A stretch of 64,000 bases of DNA from positions 62,001 through 126,000 of the forward strand of contig NZ_JAATHD010000016.1 of assembly GCF_011947265.1 (NCBI RefSeq). Direction: 5' to 3'. The DNA is from Paenibacillus sp. HB172176 (GTDB lineage Bacteria; Bacillota; Bacilli; Paenibacillales; Paenibacillaceae). This document shows, one piece after another, positions 26,511 to 34,388 of this stretch. The notes below the pieces were generated by a model. It was not told the origin of the DNA. It ran no database searches and worked only from the letters and a program-made list of their open reading frames with translations. The translations under genes were made by a program, and so were the position numbers. Position 1 is the first letter of the stretch, and every line of letters begins with the position of its first letter.

Positions 26511-28085
26511 CTATTCATCTACAAGCCATGTGCGAAGCAGATTGACGAATTCATCCGGCTTCTTCTTGGCAAGTGTTTCAAGATTTTTGCGGGCTTGACT
26601 GTCATTGCTGACACTTTCCAAATCAAGTGTAGGATATTCGATCTTGGACGGCTGCTCCGGAACAAGTTCTTCCGTCTCTTGATTCTTTCTTCTTCTGGCA
26701 ATGACGGCAATAAGTCCGCCGATTAGAGCTAACGCGGCAACTCCCAACCCAATCGCTAGCGGAGTGGAGATGCCTTTGGAAGTCGCTGTCGAAGAACTAT
26801 TCGTAAAGTTGCTTGCAAGGATTGAAACCTTTTTGCTGATTTCAGCGTCATTAGTTACATCCTGTCCGGAATTCGCGAGCTGCGACCGAACGAGAGTCGT
26901 CAGGAAATTCATAATGCCATCACGGTTCGTCTCATCCGCCAATTGCGCGGAATCAATGCCTACAGAGATGGAGAGATCCTTCACCACGAATGGACCCGAT
27001 TCGATATTATTCGTAACGCGGCTCACTTCGTAATTAATAATTTCCGAACTCGATTCGGAGGAGCCGCCGTTTGATGCTGTCGCGTCATAGCCTGGCACAT
27101 CCGTTTCTCCGGTGCCTGCCACGCCGCCCGCTTGCCCGGTTGAACCGGTAGACGATTGATTTTCGGTCTGTTCGCTAATTTTGATGCCGTTATTATCGTT
27201 ATTCTCTAGCGGCAGCACCAAATCTTCCTTGCTTATCTTCTTGTCGAAATTCATCGAGCTCGAGATGCTGACAACCAGATTATCCGCTCCGACCATCGGG
27301 CCCAGAAATTGTTGAATGTTTTTTTTCAACTCTGATTCGTACTTTTGTTGAATTTGAAATTGAAGCTCCGCCACATCCGCGTTTCCAGTCGTAAGACCTC
27401 CGGCTTCGGACGAAGTCAACTCGCCAAGCTGCGTCGAGGAGATTGTAATATCTTGAATCGCCAGATCGGAAACAGTCGAGCTTACCAAATTATAGTAACC
27501 ATCTATTTCTTTCTGGGCAGGACGATAGCCCGGTTTGAAATTGATCACGATGGCGGCAGAAGCCTTCTGCTCGTTGTCCGGCGACAGAAACACACTTTCT
27601 TCCGGCCTGTTGATCAATACCTTGGAGCTTTCAACGCCTTTCAAGCCGTTCAGCAGCTTCTGAACCTCGCCATTCAAGGCATTCTGATAGATAACATTGA
27701 ATTCATTCTGTGTTTCACCTAACTTAGAGCTATTCTTGCTGAATATATCAAACCCGATCGAGCCGTTCTGCACAAGACCTTGCGAACCCACAGCAATCTT
27801 TACCTTCGATGCGCTTGCGCTTGGCACGGATATGCTGGTTCCGCCATTTTCCAATTTATACGGAATACCATTTCCGTCCAAATAGGTTATAACAGCCTCC
27901 GCATCGGTTGCATCTAGATTCTGAAACGCGAGCTCATACTCCGTTTTTGAGAAAACGATCGTTAATAAGATAATCGCTAACAGCAATCCGCTAATCGATG
28001 CCCCCAACCATATTTTTTGTTTTTTGCCCATCTGGCCCCATCGCAACATGAGCCGCTGTCGATATTGGGCGATTCTCTCGTTCAC
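26511..28085 (-). CDS. fliF: Flagellar MS-ring protein FliF
   Basis: 524 residues from a GTG with GAGGTGA upstream. A first membrane helix (IWLGASISGLLLAIILLTIV) and a second near residue 435 (TPLAIGLGVAALALIGGLIA) bracket the ring-building motifs (YLDGNGIPYKLENGGTSISV; RPEESVFLSPDNEQKASAAI). The C-terminal tail (KNLETLAKKKPDEFVNLLRT) is the FliG-binding segment. It forms the base ring that houses the export gate. It lies 41 bp after fliE. Confidence 0.96.
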   Translation of the reverse strand: MNERIAQYRQRLMLRWGQMGKKQKIWLGASISGLLLAIILLTIVFSKTEYELAFQNLDATDAEAVITYLDGNGIPYKLENGGTSISVPSASASKVKIAVGSQGLVQNGSIGFDIFSKNSSKLGETQNEFNVIYQNALNGEVQKLLNGLKGVESSKVLINRPEESVFLSPDNEQKASAAIVINFKPGYRPAQKEIDGYYNLVSSTVSDLAIQDITISSTQLGELTSSEAGGLTTGNADVAELQFQIQQKYESELKKNIQQFLGPMVGADNLVVSISSSMNFDKKISKEDLVLPLENNDNNGIKISEQTENQSSTGSTGQAGGVAGTGETDVPGYDATASNGGSSESSSEIINYEVSRVTNNIESGPFVVKDLSISVGIDSAQLADETNRDGIMNFLTTLVRSQLANSGQDVTNDAEISKKVSILASNFTNSSSTATSKGISTPLAIGLGVAALALIGGLIAVIARRRKNQETEELVPEQPSKIEYPTLDLESVSNDSQARKNLETLAKKKPDEFVNLLRTWLVDE

Positions 28086-28126
28086 ATTGTCACCTCACCC
28101 AATTACTTTGCCTGTTAGGTCGCTCA

Positions 28127-28432
28127 TCAGATCTGCATACGCATAATTTCTTGATAGGCATCTATTATTTTGTTTCTTACCTCCGTAGTAAGCTGCAGAG
28201 TCAGCTCCGCTTGCTGCGAGGCAATCATAACTTTCGTCACATCCACATTGCCGACCAAGTATTGATCGTTCAGCTTGCTGACGGCCTGCTCTTGCGTGTT
28301 CACGCTGTTGATCGCATTCTGCAAATATTGGCCGAAGCTTTGTGTCAGCTCAGCAGGAGTCGATTGCTCAAGCGGCTTCGCTTGAACGGCCTTTACTGGA
28401 GACACGGCCCCTAGCTGCATAACCTGAATCAT
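28127..28432 (-). CDS. fliE: Flagellar hook-basal body protein FliE
   Basis: 101 residues from MIQVMQLGAVSPVKAVQAKP, with AAGGTGG upstream. The conserved part is FGQYLQNAINSVNTQEQAVS followed by VGNVDVTKVMIASQQAELTL and the C-terminal VRNKIIDAYQEIMRMQI. FliE joins the rod to the MS ring and is among the first exported proteins. It lies between flgC and fliF as in all Bacillus-type operons. Confidence 0.95.
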   Translation of the reverse strand: MIQVMQLGAVSPVKAVQAKPLEQSTPAELTQSFGQYLQNAINSVNTQEQAVSKLNDQYLVGNVDVTKVMIASQQAELTLQLTTEVRNKIIDAYQEIMRMQI

Positions 28433-28464
28433 CCCTGTTCCACCTTTCATTCCGATGTCGATTT

Positions 28465-28914
28465 CTATTTGCCAATCTCAAGCGCTTTGACGAACATGGC
28501 CTTCGTTGCGTTGATTGCTGTCACGTTCGCTTCATAAGAACGCGAGGCGGAGATCATATCGACCATTTCTTTGGACACATCAACATTAGGCATATGTACA
28601 TATCCAGCCTCATCCGCATCCGGATGACTAGGATTATAGACCAGCTTGCTAGGTGTTTGGTCCTCCTGTATACTTGCTACTCTTACGCCCCCAGCCGCAT
28701 CATTTCCTCCCATCTGCTTAGCGAGAACATTCGAGAACGATTGCTGCAGCGGCTCGAGAACGACCAACTTCCTCTTATAGGGCTCGAATTTGCCGTTAAC
28801 ATAGCTTCCTCTCGTTGTTTCCGCATTCGCTATATTCGAAGAAATCACATCCATTCGAAGTCGCTGCGCGGTTAACGCAGATGCACTTATATCGAATCCC
28901 GTCGATAACTTCAT
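28465..28914 (-). CDS. flgC: Flagellar proximal rod protein FlgC
   Basis: 149 residues. The N-terminus has FDISASALTAQRLRMDVISS and NIANAETTRG, and the C-terminus DMISASRSYEANVTAINATK, the paired helices of rod proteins. HPNVDV-like YVHMPNVDVSKEMVDM is also present. GGAGG lies nine bases before the ATG, overlapping the flgB end, from which it is 3 bp distant. It forms part of the proximal rod. Confidence 0.96.
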   Translation of the reverse strand: MKLSTGFDISASALTAQRLRMDVISSNIANAETTRGSYVNGKFEPYKRKLVVLEPLQQSFSNVLAKQMGGNDAAGGVRVASIQEDQTPSKLVYNPSHPDADEAGYVHMPNVDVSKEMVDMISASRSYEANVTAINATKAMFVKALEIGK

Positions 28915-28917
28915 CTA

Positions 28918-29334
28918 TTATGACCTCCCTGATATCGCCGTTTTCATCATTGTGATGTCATGATTGATTTGTCCGATGTACAAGTTATAGCTTAATTGAT
29001 TTTTGGCAAGCAAAGACATTTCCCTGTCCATGTCGACATTATTCTTGTTGTTATTCATCGATGTCGATTCATCCGTTACAACCTTGGCGTTCGGAAGCAA
29101 GCTTGCATCTGAGCCGATTGTAATATGTCTGTTGTTCGTTTTGCGTCCAGCCAGTTGGCTTTTGCCCGAAGGACCCATCGATTGCTCCAGCAACTCCTCG
29201 AACAACACTTCCGATCGTTTGAAATTCGGGGTTTCCGCGTTTGCGATATTATTCGATAGAACCCTTTGCCTGAATTCCGCAGCCTGAACGGCAGCTTCCA
29301 TTCGATTAAATGATGCGCCATTCAACAAACCCAT
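28918..29334 (-). CDS. flgB: Flagellar proximal rod protein FlgB, first gene of the fla/che operon
   Basis: 138 residues. LNGASFNRMEAAVQAAEFRQ is followed by RVLSNNIANAETPNFKRSEV, the rod-protein N-terminal motif; the C-terminal half contains NNVDMDREMSLLAKNQLSYN. The ATG follows AAGTGGTG. It is the promoter-proximal gene of roughly 34 genes that run without a strong terminator to the left edge. About 160 bp of AT-rich DNA separates it from the codY terminator. Confidence 0.95.
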   Translation of the reverse strand: MGLLNGASFNRMEAAVQAAEFRQRVLSNNIANAETPNFKRSEVLFEELLEQSMGPSGKSQLAGRKTNNRHITIGSDASLLPNAKVVTDESTSMNNNKNNVDMDREMSLLAKNQLSYNLYIGQINHDITMMKTAISGRS

Positions 29335-29418
29335 ACGTTTTCACCACTTTCCTATTTCTGTATCCTAACTAACGTATTCAACAGAATGTCGCCCAATCCT
29401 TCTTTCTTCGACAATAAA

Positions 29419-29447
29419 TTATTAAAAAAATGAGTAAGTTGTGTCGA
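29419..29447 (-). promoter_or_regulatory. Candidate fla/che operon promoter region
   Basis: The AT-rich gap between the codY terminator and flgB must hold the main operon promoter. The best pair I see on the minus strand is TCGACA (29447-29442) and TAATAA (29424-29419) with 17 bp between, which is weak at -10. A dyad GTGTC-N7-GACAC (29441-29457) overlaps the -35 and might bind a regulator. No CodY box of the AATTTTCWGAAAATT type and no SigD-type element is obvious. Confidence 0.25.
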
Positions 29448-29495
29448 TTTGTGACACCTTCATAATGATCTATAATCACCTAAATTATTACAATA

Positions 29496-29535
29496 AGAAA
29501 AAAGTCCTGTCTTTTGAAAAGACGGGACTTTTTTA
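29496..29535 (-). terminator. codY terminator
   Basis: On the minus strand a stem built from AAGTCCCGTCTTTT and AAAAGACAGGACTT, with one wobble pair, is followed by TTTTTTCTTATTG. It begins about 18 bp after the codY stop. The A-rich side on the other strand makes it partly bidirectional. It separates codY from the fla/che operon. Confidence 0.9.
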
Positions 29536-29552
29536 GTCGTTAATGCCTAGGA

Positions 29553-30323
29553 CTATGATTTTATTTTTTCCAACTCCTGCAAAAGCTGTGGATTAAGGAT
29601 TCGGATATAGGTCCCCTTCATCCCAAGCGATCTTGTCTCAATAACGCCGGCACTCTCCAGCTTCCGCAACGCATTTACAATAACCGATCTCGTAATGCCA
29701 ACGCGATCCGCAATCTTGGAAGCAACCAGTAGCCCTTCCTTGCCGTTCAATTCTTCGAAAATATGCTCGACGGCTTCAAGCTCGCTGAAGGACAAGGAGC
29801 CGATCGCAACAGAAACGACCGCACGGCTCCGTACTTCTTGTTCGATTTCATCAGCCCGCTCCCTCAGAATCTCCATTCCGACGATTGTTGAGCCGTATTC
29901 GGCAAGAATAAGATCCTCATCATCGAATCCACCCGCCTGCCTTGTCAGCAATAACGTGCCAAGACGGTCTCCTCCTCCGATAATCGGAACGACGGTCATA
30001 ATTTCCTGCTCTCCCAATCTTGGGAAGGCTTCCATAATGCCCGAATCAGGCTTTACATTCGTCATCGATTCCTGCGTTTCCATAAATCGAAGATTGGTGT
30101 CTACAGAGAATCGAAGCTCGTCCGCCGACAATGATCGGATAAAGTCATGATCATAGATGTCGATAGCGGCGCAGCCAAGTATCTTCCCCCTCCGGCTGAT
30201 TACGAACACATTGCTCTGTATCGTAGAGCAAAGCACCTCCGCCATTTCTCTGAAGCTCAGTGCTTTCCCGGCTGCGCGCTGCAGCAGCCGGTTCAGCGTT
30301 CTTGTCTTATTCAATAAACTCAT
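29553..30323 (-). CDS. codY: GTP- and isoleucine-sensing global regulator CodY
   Basis: 256 residues, close to the 259 of Bacillus subtilis. The N-terminal GAF domain includes FREMAEVLCSTIQSNVFVIS and LRFMETQESMTNVKPDSGI, the branched-chain amino acid pocket. The C-terminal winged helix-turn-helix is SKIADRVGITRSVIVNALRK followed by LESAGVIETRSLGMKGTYIR. It represses stationary-phase, amino-acid and motility genes when nutrients are plentiful. It lies just after hslU and just before flgB, the classical order clpQ-clpY-codY-flgB. GGGAGG precedes the ATG. Confidence 0.98.
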   Translation of the reverse strand: MSLLNKTRTLNRLLQRAAGKALSFREMAEVLCSTIQSNVFVISRRGKILGCAAIDIYDHDFIRSLSADELRFSVDTNLRFMETQESMTNVKPDSGIMEAFPRLGEQEIMTVVPIIGGGDRLGTLLLTRQAGGFDDEDLILAEYGSTIVGMEILRERADEIEQEVRSRAVVSVAIGSLSFSELEAVEHIFEELNGKEGLLVASKIADRVGITRSVIVNALRKLESAGVIETRSLGMKGTYIRILNPQLLQELEKIKS

Positions 30324-30353
30324 TTCTTATTTGCCTCCCAAAGCTTTTCAACA

Positions 30354-31754
30354 CTACAGTATATATTGACTCAAATCGCGATCTTTCGCAACACTTCCCA
30401 GCTTTTCCCTCACATATTCCGGAGTAATCGTCATCCTCTCCATATTCAACTCCGGAGCTTCGAACGACAAATCCTCAAGCAAGCGCTCAAGAATCGTATG
30501 CAATCTGCGCGCGCCGATATTCTCCATATTGCGATTAACGTCTGCGGCAATAGAGGCAAGCTCCCGAATCGCTTCCTCCGAGAAGTCAATCTCAATGCCC
30601 TCTGTCTGCAGCAATGCCGTATACTGCTTGGTCAGAGCATTCTTCGGCTCCGTCAGAATGCTGATGAAATCATCCAGGCTTAAGGAAGTCAGCTCAACTC
30701 TGATCGGGAAGCGCCCCTGCAGCTCCGGAATGAGATCTGAAGGCTTTGCGATATGGAAAGCGCCTGCGGCAACGAATAACACATAATCCGTTTTGACCGG
30801 ACCGTATTTGGTCATCACCGTGGAACCTTCTACGATAGGAAGAATATCCCGCTGTACGCCCTCACGGGATACATCAGGTCCCGAGCCGCGCGACGGGCTC
30901 GCTATTTTGTCGATCTCATCGATGAAGATAATCCCGCTTTGCTCCGCTCTCACAATCGATTCGGTTATTACATCATCCATGTCGATCAGCTTATTCGCTT
31001 CTTCCTGAATTAACGCTTTTCTCGCTTCTTTTATAGGCAGTTTGCGCTTTTTCGGCTTCTTCGGCATAAGCTGCGAGAACATTTCCTGCATATTCATACC
31101 CATTCCTTCAGGACCTTGGCCGGACAGCATGTCAAGCATGCTTGGCGAGGTATCCTCGACTTCGATCTCGATAACCTCGTTCTCAAGCTTGCCTGCGGCA
31201 AGCTCCTCTCTCAGCTTCGAGCGCTTCTGCTCGAGAGTCTCGTCAATTACCTTGTCTGCCTCTTCTTCCTTCTCCTCCTGTCCGCCTCCGAACAGCATTT
31301 CGAAAGGATTTTTGGATGCTTTGGCTTTCGTAGCCGATGGAGCAAGGAGCATTACAATCCGTTCATTCGCAAGCTTCTCCGCCTTATCCTTGACCTCCTC
31401 GGTTCTCTCGGATTTCACCATGCGTATCGCGGTTTCGACCAAGTCGCGCACCATCGATTCGACGTCCCTGCCCACATAGCCGACTTCCGTGAACTTGGTT
31501 GCTTCCAGCTTTACGAAAGGCGCTCCTACCAATTTGGCAAGTCTGCGGGCGATTTCCGTCTTGCCGACGCCCGTCGGCCCGATCATCAGAATGTTCTTAG
31601 GCACGATTTCATCCCGCAAAGCTTCATCCAGCTTGCTTCTGCGGTAACGATTGCGCAGCGCCACGGCAACGGATCTCTTCGCATCCTTTTGTCCAACGAT
31701 ATATTTATCCAGTTCAGCCACAATTTGACGCGGTGTCCATGCATCATTCTTCAT
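30354..31754 (-). CDS. hslU: HslU/ClpY unfoldase ATPase of the HslUV protease
   Basis: 466 residues. Walker A is MIGPTGVGKTEIARRLAK, followed by ATKFTEVGYVGRDVESMVRD, the GYVG pore loop. An intermediate I domain (about 110-240) is Lys/Glu-rich. The Walker B is IIFIDEIDKIA, and sensor 2 is NIGARRLHTILERLLEDLSF. The C-terminus DLSQYIL inserts into HslV. It unfolds substrates and feeds them to HslV. GGAGGTG precedes the ATG; it lies 29 bp after hslV. Confidence 0.97.
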   Translation of the reverse strand: MKNDAWTPRQIVAELDKYIVGQKDAKRSVAVALRNRYRRSKLDEALRDEIVPKNILMIGPTGVGKTEIARRLAKLVGAPFVKLEATKFTEVGYVGRDVESMVRDLVETAIRMVKSERTEEVKDKAEKLANERIVMLLAPSATKAKASKNPFEMLFGGGQEEKEEEADKVIDETLEQKRSKLREELAAGKLENEVIEIEVEDTSPSMLDMLSGQGPEGMGMNMQEMFSQLMPKKPKKRKLPIKEARKALIQEEANKLIDMDDVITESIVRAEQSGIIFIDEIDKIASPSRGSGPDVSREGVQRDILPIVEGSTVMTKYGPVKTDYVLFVAAGAFHIAKPSDLIPELQGRFPIRVELTSLSLDDFISILTEPKNALTKQYTALLQTEGIEIDFSEEAIRELASIAADVNRNMENIGARRLHTILERLLEDLSFEAPELNMERMTITPEYVREKLGSVAKDRDLSQYIL

Positions 31755-31783
31755 TGTGATCCACCTCCGGTTTCAAATAATAA

Positions 31784-32329
31784 TCAAACAATTTCTTCCA
31801 CGATAATATTATGATTCGTAAAGACACAGATTTCCGCGGCGATTTCAAGCGAGGAACGCGCCATATCCTTCGCTTCCATCTCTGGCGCATGACGCTTCAG
31901 CGCCCTGGCCGCCGACAAGGCGAAGGTGCCTCCCGAACCAATGGCAAGAATATCATCATCCGCTTCGATAATTTCTCCATTGCCGGAAATGAGCAGCAAA
32001 CCGGACTTATCCATTACGAGCATCATCGCCTCCAGCTTGCGGAGTATGCGATCCGATCGCCAATCCTTGGCGAGCTCCACCGCAGCCCGCTGCAGATTGC
32101 CGTGATGCTCTTCCAGCTTTGCTTCGAATTTCTCGAACAACGTTATCGCATCGGCTACCGATCCCGCAAATCCGGCAACCACTTGACCGCGATACAATCT
32201 TCTGACCTTTTTCGCGTGATGCTTCATTACCATGCTATTGCCGAAGGTAACCTGGCCGTCGCCGGCAATAGCGCCCTTGCCATTGTGGCGAACAGCGCAG
32301 ATCGTCGTTGCGTGAAATTGCATTTCCAT
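31784..32329 (-). CDS. hslV: HslV/ClpQ protease subunit with N-terminal extension
   Basis: 181 residues. The core HATTICAVRHNGKGAIAGDG and VVAGFAGSVADAITLFEKFE, then AVELAKDWRSDRILRKLEAM and AIGSGGTFALSAARAL, is a typical HslV. The N-terminus reads MEMQFHATTI. The ATG has TAGGAGGG six to seven bases upstream; a second ATG two codons later would give MQF. Neither places Ser or Thr directly after Met. Bacillus subtilis ClpQ reads MSSFHATT and is described as using an N-terminal Ser. Here the first aligned nucleophile is Thr8, which would need processing. Partner gene hslU follows. Confidence 0.94.
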   Translation of the reverse strand: MEMQFHATTICAVRHNGKGAIAGDGQVTFGNSMVMKHHAKKVRRLYRGQVVAGFAGSVADAITLFEKFEAKLEEHHGNLQRAAVELAKDWRSDRILRKLEAMMLVMDKSGLLLISGNGEIIEADDDILAIGSGGTFALSAARALKRHAPEMEAKDMARSSLEIAAEICVFTNHNIIVEEIV

Positions 32330-32345
32330 GGAATTCCCTCCTACA

Positions 32346-33674
32346 TTATGAATATATGTTGATCAGAACCTCTTTTTTGAATTGCTCGATGCCATTAAGC
32401 GCTCGATTTGCAATCGCTTCGTTTTTTTCTTTTTTGTTGCGTATTCTATTCTCAAGCGGCGGAAATAGACCAAAATTCGCGTTCATCGGTTGAAAATGCT
32501 TGAAATCGGCGGTAGTAATATATTTCGCCATGCTGCCCAGCGCCGTATGCTCGGGAAGCGTTACCGTCTCTTCCCCTTTTGCGAGACGCGCCGCGTTGAT
32601 TCCGGCGATTAAGCCCGATGCCGCAGATTCGACATACCCTTCAACGCCGGTCATCTGACCGGCAAAGAACAAGGTATCCCTATTCTTCGTTTGATAGGTG
32701 GCCTCCAGCAATCTTGGCGAGTTGATGAAGGTGTTGCGATGCATCACGCCGTAGCGTACAAATTCCGCATTTTCAAGACCCGGAATCAACGAGAAAACCC
32801 GCTTCTGCTCTCCCCACTTCAAATGCGTCTGGAAGCCGACCATGTTGTACAAGGTGCCTGCAGCATTGTCCTGGCGAAGCTGAATGACCGCATGCGGCAG
32901 CTTGCCGGTATGCGGATTAACGAGACCAACGGGCTTCATTGGACCGAACAACGCCGTCTGCTTGCCGCGGCTCATCATGACTTCGATCGGCATGCAGCCT
33001 TCGAAATAGATTTCCTTCTCGAATTCCTTGAGCTCCGCCGTCTCCGCGTGAACAAGCGCGTCGTAGAATAACTCAAACTCTTCTTCGGTCATCGGACAGT
33101 TGAGATAGGCAGCCTCCCCTTTGTCGTACCGGGAAGCAAGATACACCTTGCTCATGTCGATAGATTCCTTCTCGATAATCGGCGCAGCCGCATCATAGAA
33201 GTAAAAGTATTCTTCGCCGAGAAGCTCCTGAATCTGCTTCGACAAAGATGGCGCCGTCAAGGGCCCTGTCGCAATCACGACAATGCCGTCCTTAGGAATT
33301 TCGGTTACTTCCTCATTGCGGACATCAATCAACGGATGCTCTTTCAGCCGGCTTGTAACCTCACCGGAGAAGCCGTCGCGATCTACTGCCAGCGCCCCTC
33401 CGGCAGGGACCGCGTGACGGTCTGCGCTGCTCAGAATAAGCGAATCAAGCCGCCGCATTTCCTCCTTCAAGACGCCAACGGCGTTAGCCAGACCGTTAGC
33501 TCTCAGACTATTGCTGCAAACCAGCTCCGCGAATTGATTCGTGTGATGCGCCGGCGTCTGTTTGACCGGCCTCATTTCATATAGAGTAACGGGCACGCCT
33601 TGTGAAGCAATTTGCCAAGCGGCTTCGCTTCCGGCAAGACCTGCTCCGATGACTGTCACTTTTTGCTCGGACAA
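32346..33674 (-). CDS. trmFO: Folate-dependent tRNA (uracil-54-C5)-methyltransferase TrmFO
   Basis: 442 residues from a TTG about eleven bases after AAGGA. The FAD-binding motif is VTVIGAGLAGSEAAWQIASQ, followed by LYEMRPVKQTPAHHT and AELVCSNSLRANGLANAVG with the active-site Cys. The C-terminal half has FFAGQMTGVEGYVESAASGL. It makes m5U54 in tRNA with methylene-tetrahydrofolate. It lies 16 bp before hslV. In Bacillus subtilis codV (xerC) sits between these two; here there is no room for it. Confidence 0.97.
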   Translation of the reverse strand: MSEQKVTVIGAGLAGSEAAWQIASQGVPVTLYEMRPVKQTPAHHTNQFAELVCSNSLRANGLANAVGVLKEEMRRLDSLILSSADRHAVPAGGALAVDRDGFSGEVTSRLKEHPLIDVRNEEVTEIPKDGIVVIATGPLTAPSLSKQIQELLGEEYFYFYDAAAPIIEKESIDMSKVYLASRYDKGEAAYLNCPMTEEEFELFYDALVHAETAELKEFEKEIYFEGCMPIEVMMSRGKQTALFGPMKPVGLVNPHTGKLPHAVIQLRQDNAAGTLYNMVGFQTHLKWGEQKRVFSLIPGLENAEFVRYGVMHRNTFINSPRLLEATYQTKNRDTLFFAGQMTGVEGYVESAASGLIAGINAARLAKGEETVTLPEHTALGSMAKYITTADFKHFQPMNANFGLFPPLENRIRNKKEKNEAIANRALNGIEQFKKEVLINIYS

Positions 33675-33762
33675 AGTGGATCATTCCTTTGCTTAAATTT
33701 ACTTCCTCAACCCTTTAATGAAGGGCTTCAACCCTCCCAACCAGGAGTTCAACCCTCCCAAA

Positions 33763-33782
33763 CCCTCCCTTCAAAGGGAGGG
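33763..33782. repeat. Short perfect inverted repeat upstream of trmFO
   Basis: CCCTCCC at 33763 and GGGAGGG ending at 33782 form a 7-bp stem with a six-base loop. The left arm continues a local repeat TTCAACCCTCCCAA found twice just before it. No T-run follows on either strand, so it is not a convincing terminator. Confidence 0.6.
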
Positions 33783-34315
33783 CGGGCTCGAGAAGGCGCA
33801 GCGCCCTCTGGACTCCCGCATAGATAACGTATCCATTACACATGCGATTCAGAGTTAAAATCTATGTAGGAGCGCTTGCGTCCCTGCGGGACACGCTGGA
33901 AGGCGTGCGTTAGAACGAAACCAAACTTCTCAAAATCCGTGGAATTTCTAAAAATAAAACCCCTTACTCTTTATGGCGTTTTATTTTCAGTACTGGCGGT
34001 GGCCGTTTGGTCATGTACGATTCTAACGAATACTCACATCGTTATTTTAGCGAATTCAGCCATTCTTGGAATCTAATAAATAATGATAACGCTATTGCTT
34101 TAGTATTATGCATTTTTTAAATCAAAAACGATAAATAAGGTTACCAATCTTCTTTAGATCCAAAAATCATACCGCAGCCAGCTGCTAACGAAACCAGGAT
34201 TCCTTAGAATTTGAAATCCGCTTCATATGAAGGAATCGCATGCCGATCAAAGGGTTTGGCAACAAGGTTGCTAGCTGATTACTTTGACAAGTTCGGTGGT
34301 CTTAGAACAACATCA

Positions 34316-34335
34316 TCCTCCCTGGATAGGGAGGA
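34316..34335 (-). terminator. Possible weak terminator after topA
   Basis: A perfect 8-bp stem TCCTCCCT/AGGGAGGA with the loop GGAT lies 53 bp after the topA stop. On the minus strand it is followed by GATGTTGTTCT, which is T-containing but not a proper U-run. It may only stabilise the RNA end. Confidence 0.35.
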
Positions 34336-34388
34336 CGTTTGCGCTTAGTTCTTATTTTAGCTGGTTGACGAGCCCTGATGCAAATAGG

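Larger units (their letters stand above)
33675..34388. other. Gene-free stretch between topA and trmFO, repeat-bearing
   Basis: About 714 bp with no believable coding frame. It holds TTCAACCCTCCCAA twice (33727 and 33748), a hairpin CCCTCCC/GGGAGGG (33763-33782), TAACGA-N9-TCGTTA near 34023-34043, GATTCCTT/AAGGAATC (34198-34237), and an 8-bp perfect stem TCCTCCCT/AGGGAGGA (34316-34335) shortly after the topA stop. Base composition changes from GC-rich at the left to AT-rich in the middle. It looks like a patchwork of small dispersed repeats rather than a decayed gene. The trmFO promoter must lie here or transcription continues from topA. Confidence 0.6.

Noticed and set aside
29335..29552. 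CodY box or SigD promoter before flgB
   Set aside because: Neither AATTTTCWGAAAATT-like nor TAAA-N15-GCCGATAT-like sequence is present with acceptable match.
33675..34388. Decayed xerC/codV or other pseudogene
   Set aside because: I find no recombinase motifs or continuous degraded frame here, and codV belongs on the other side of trmFO.
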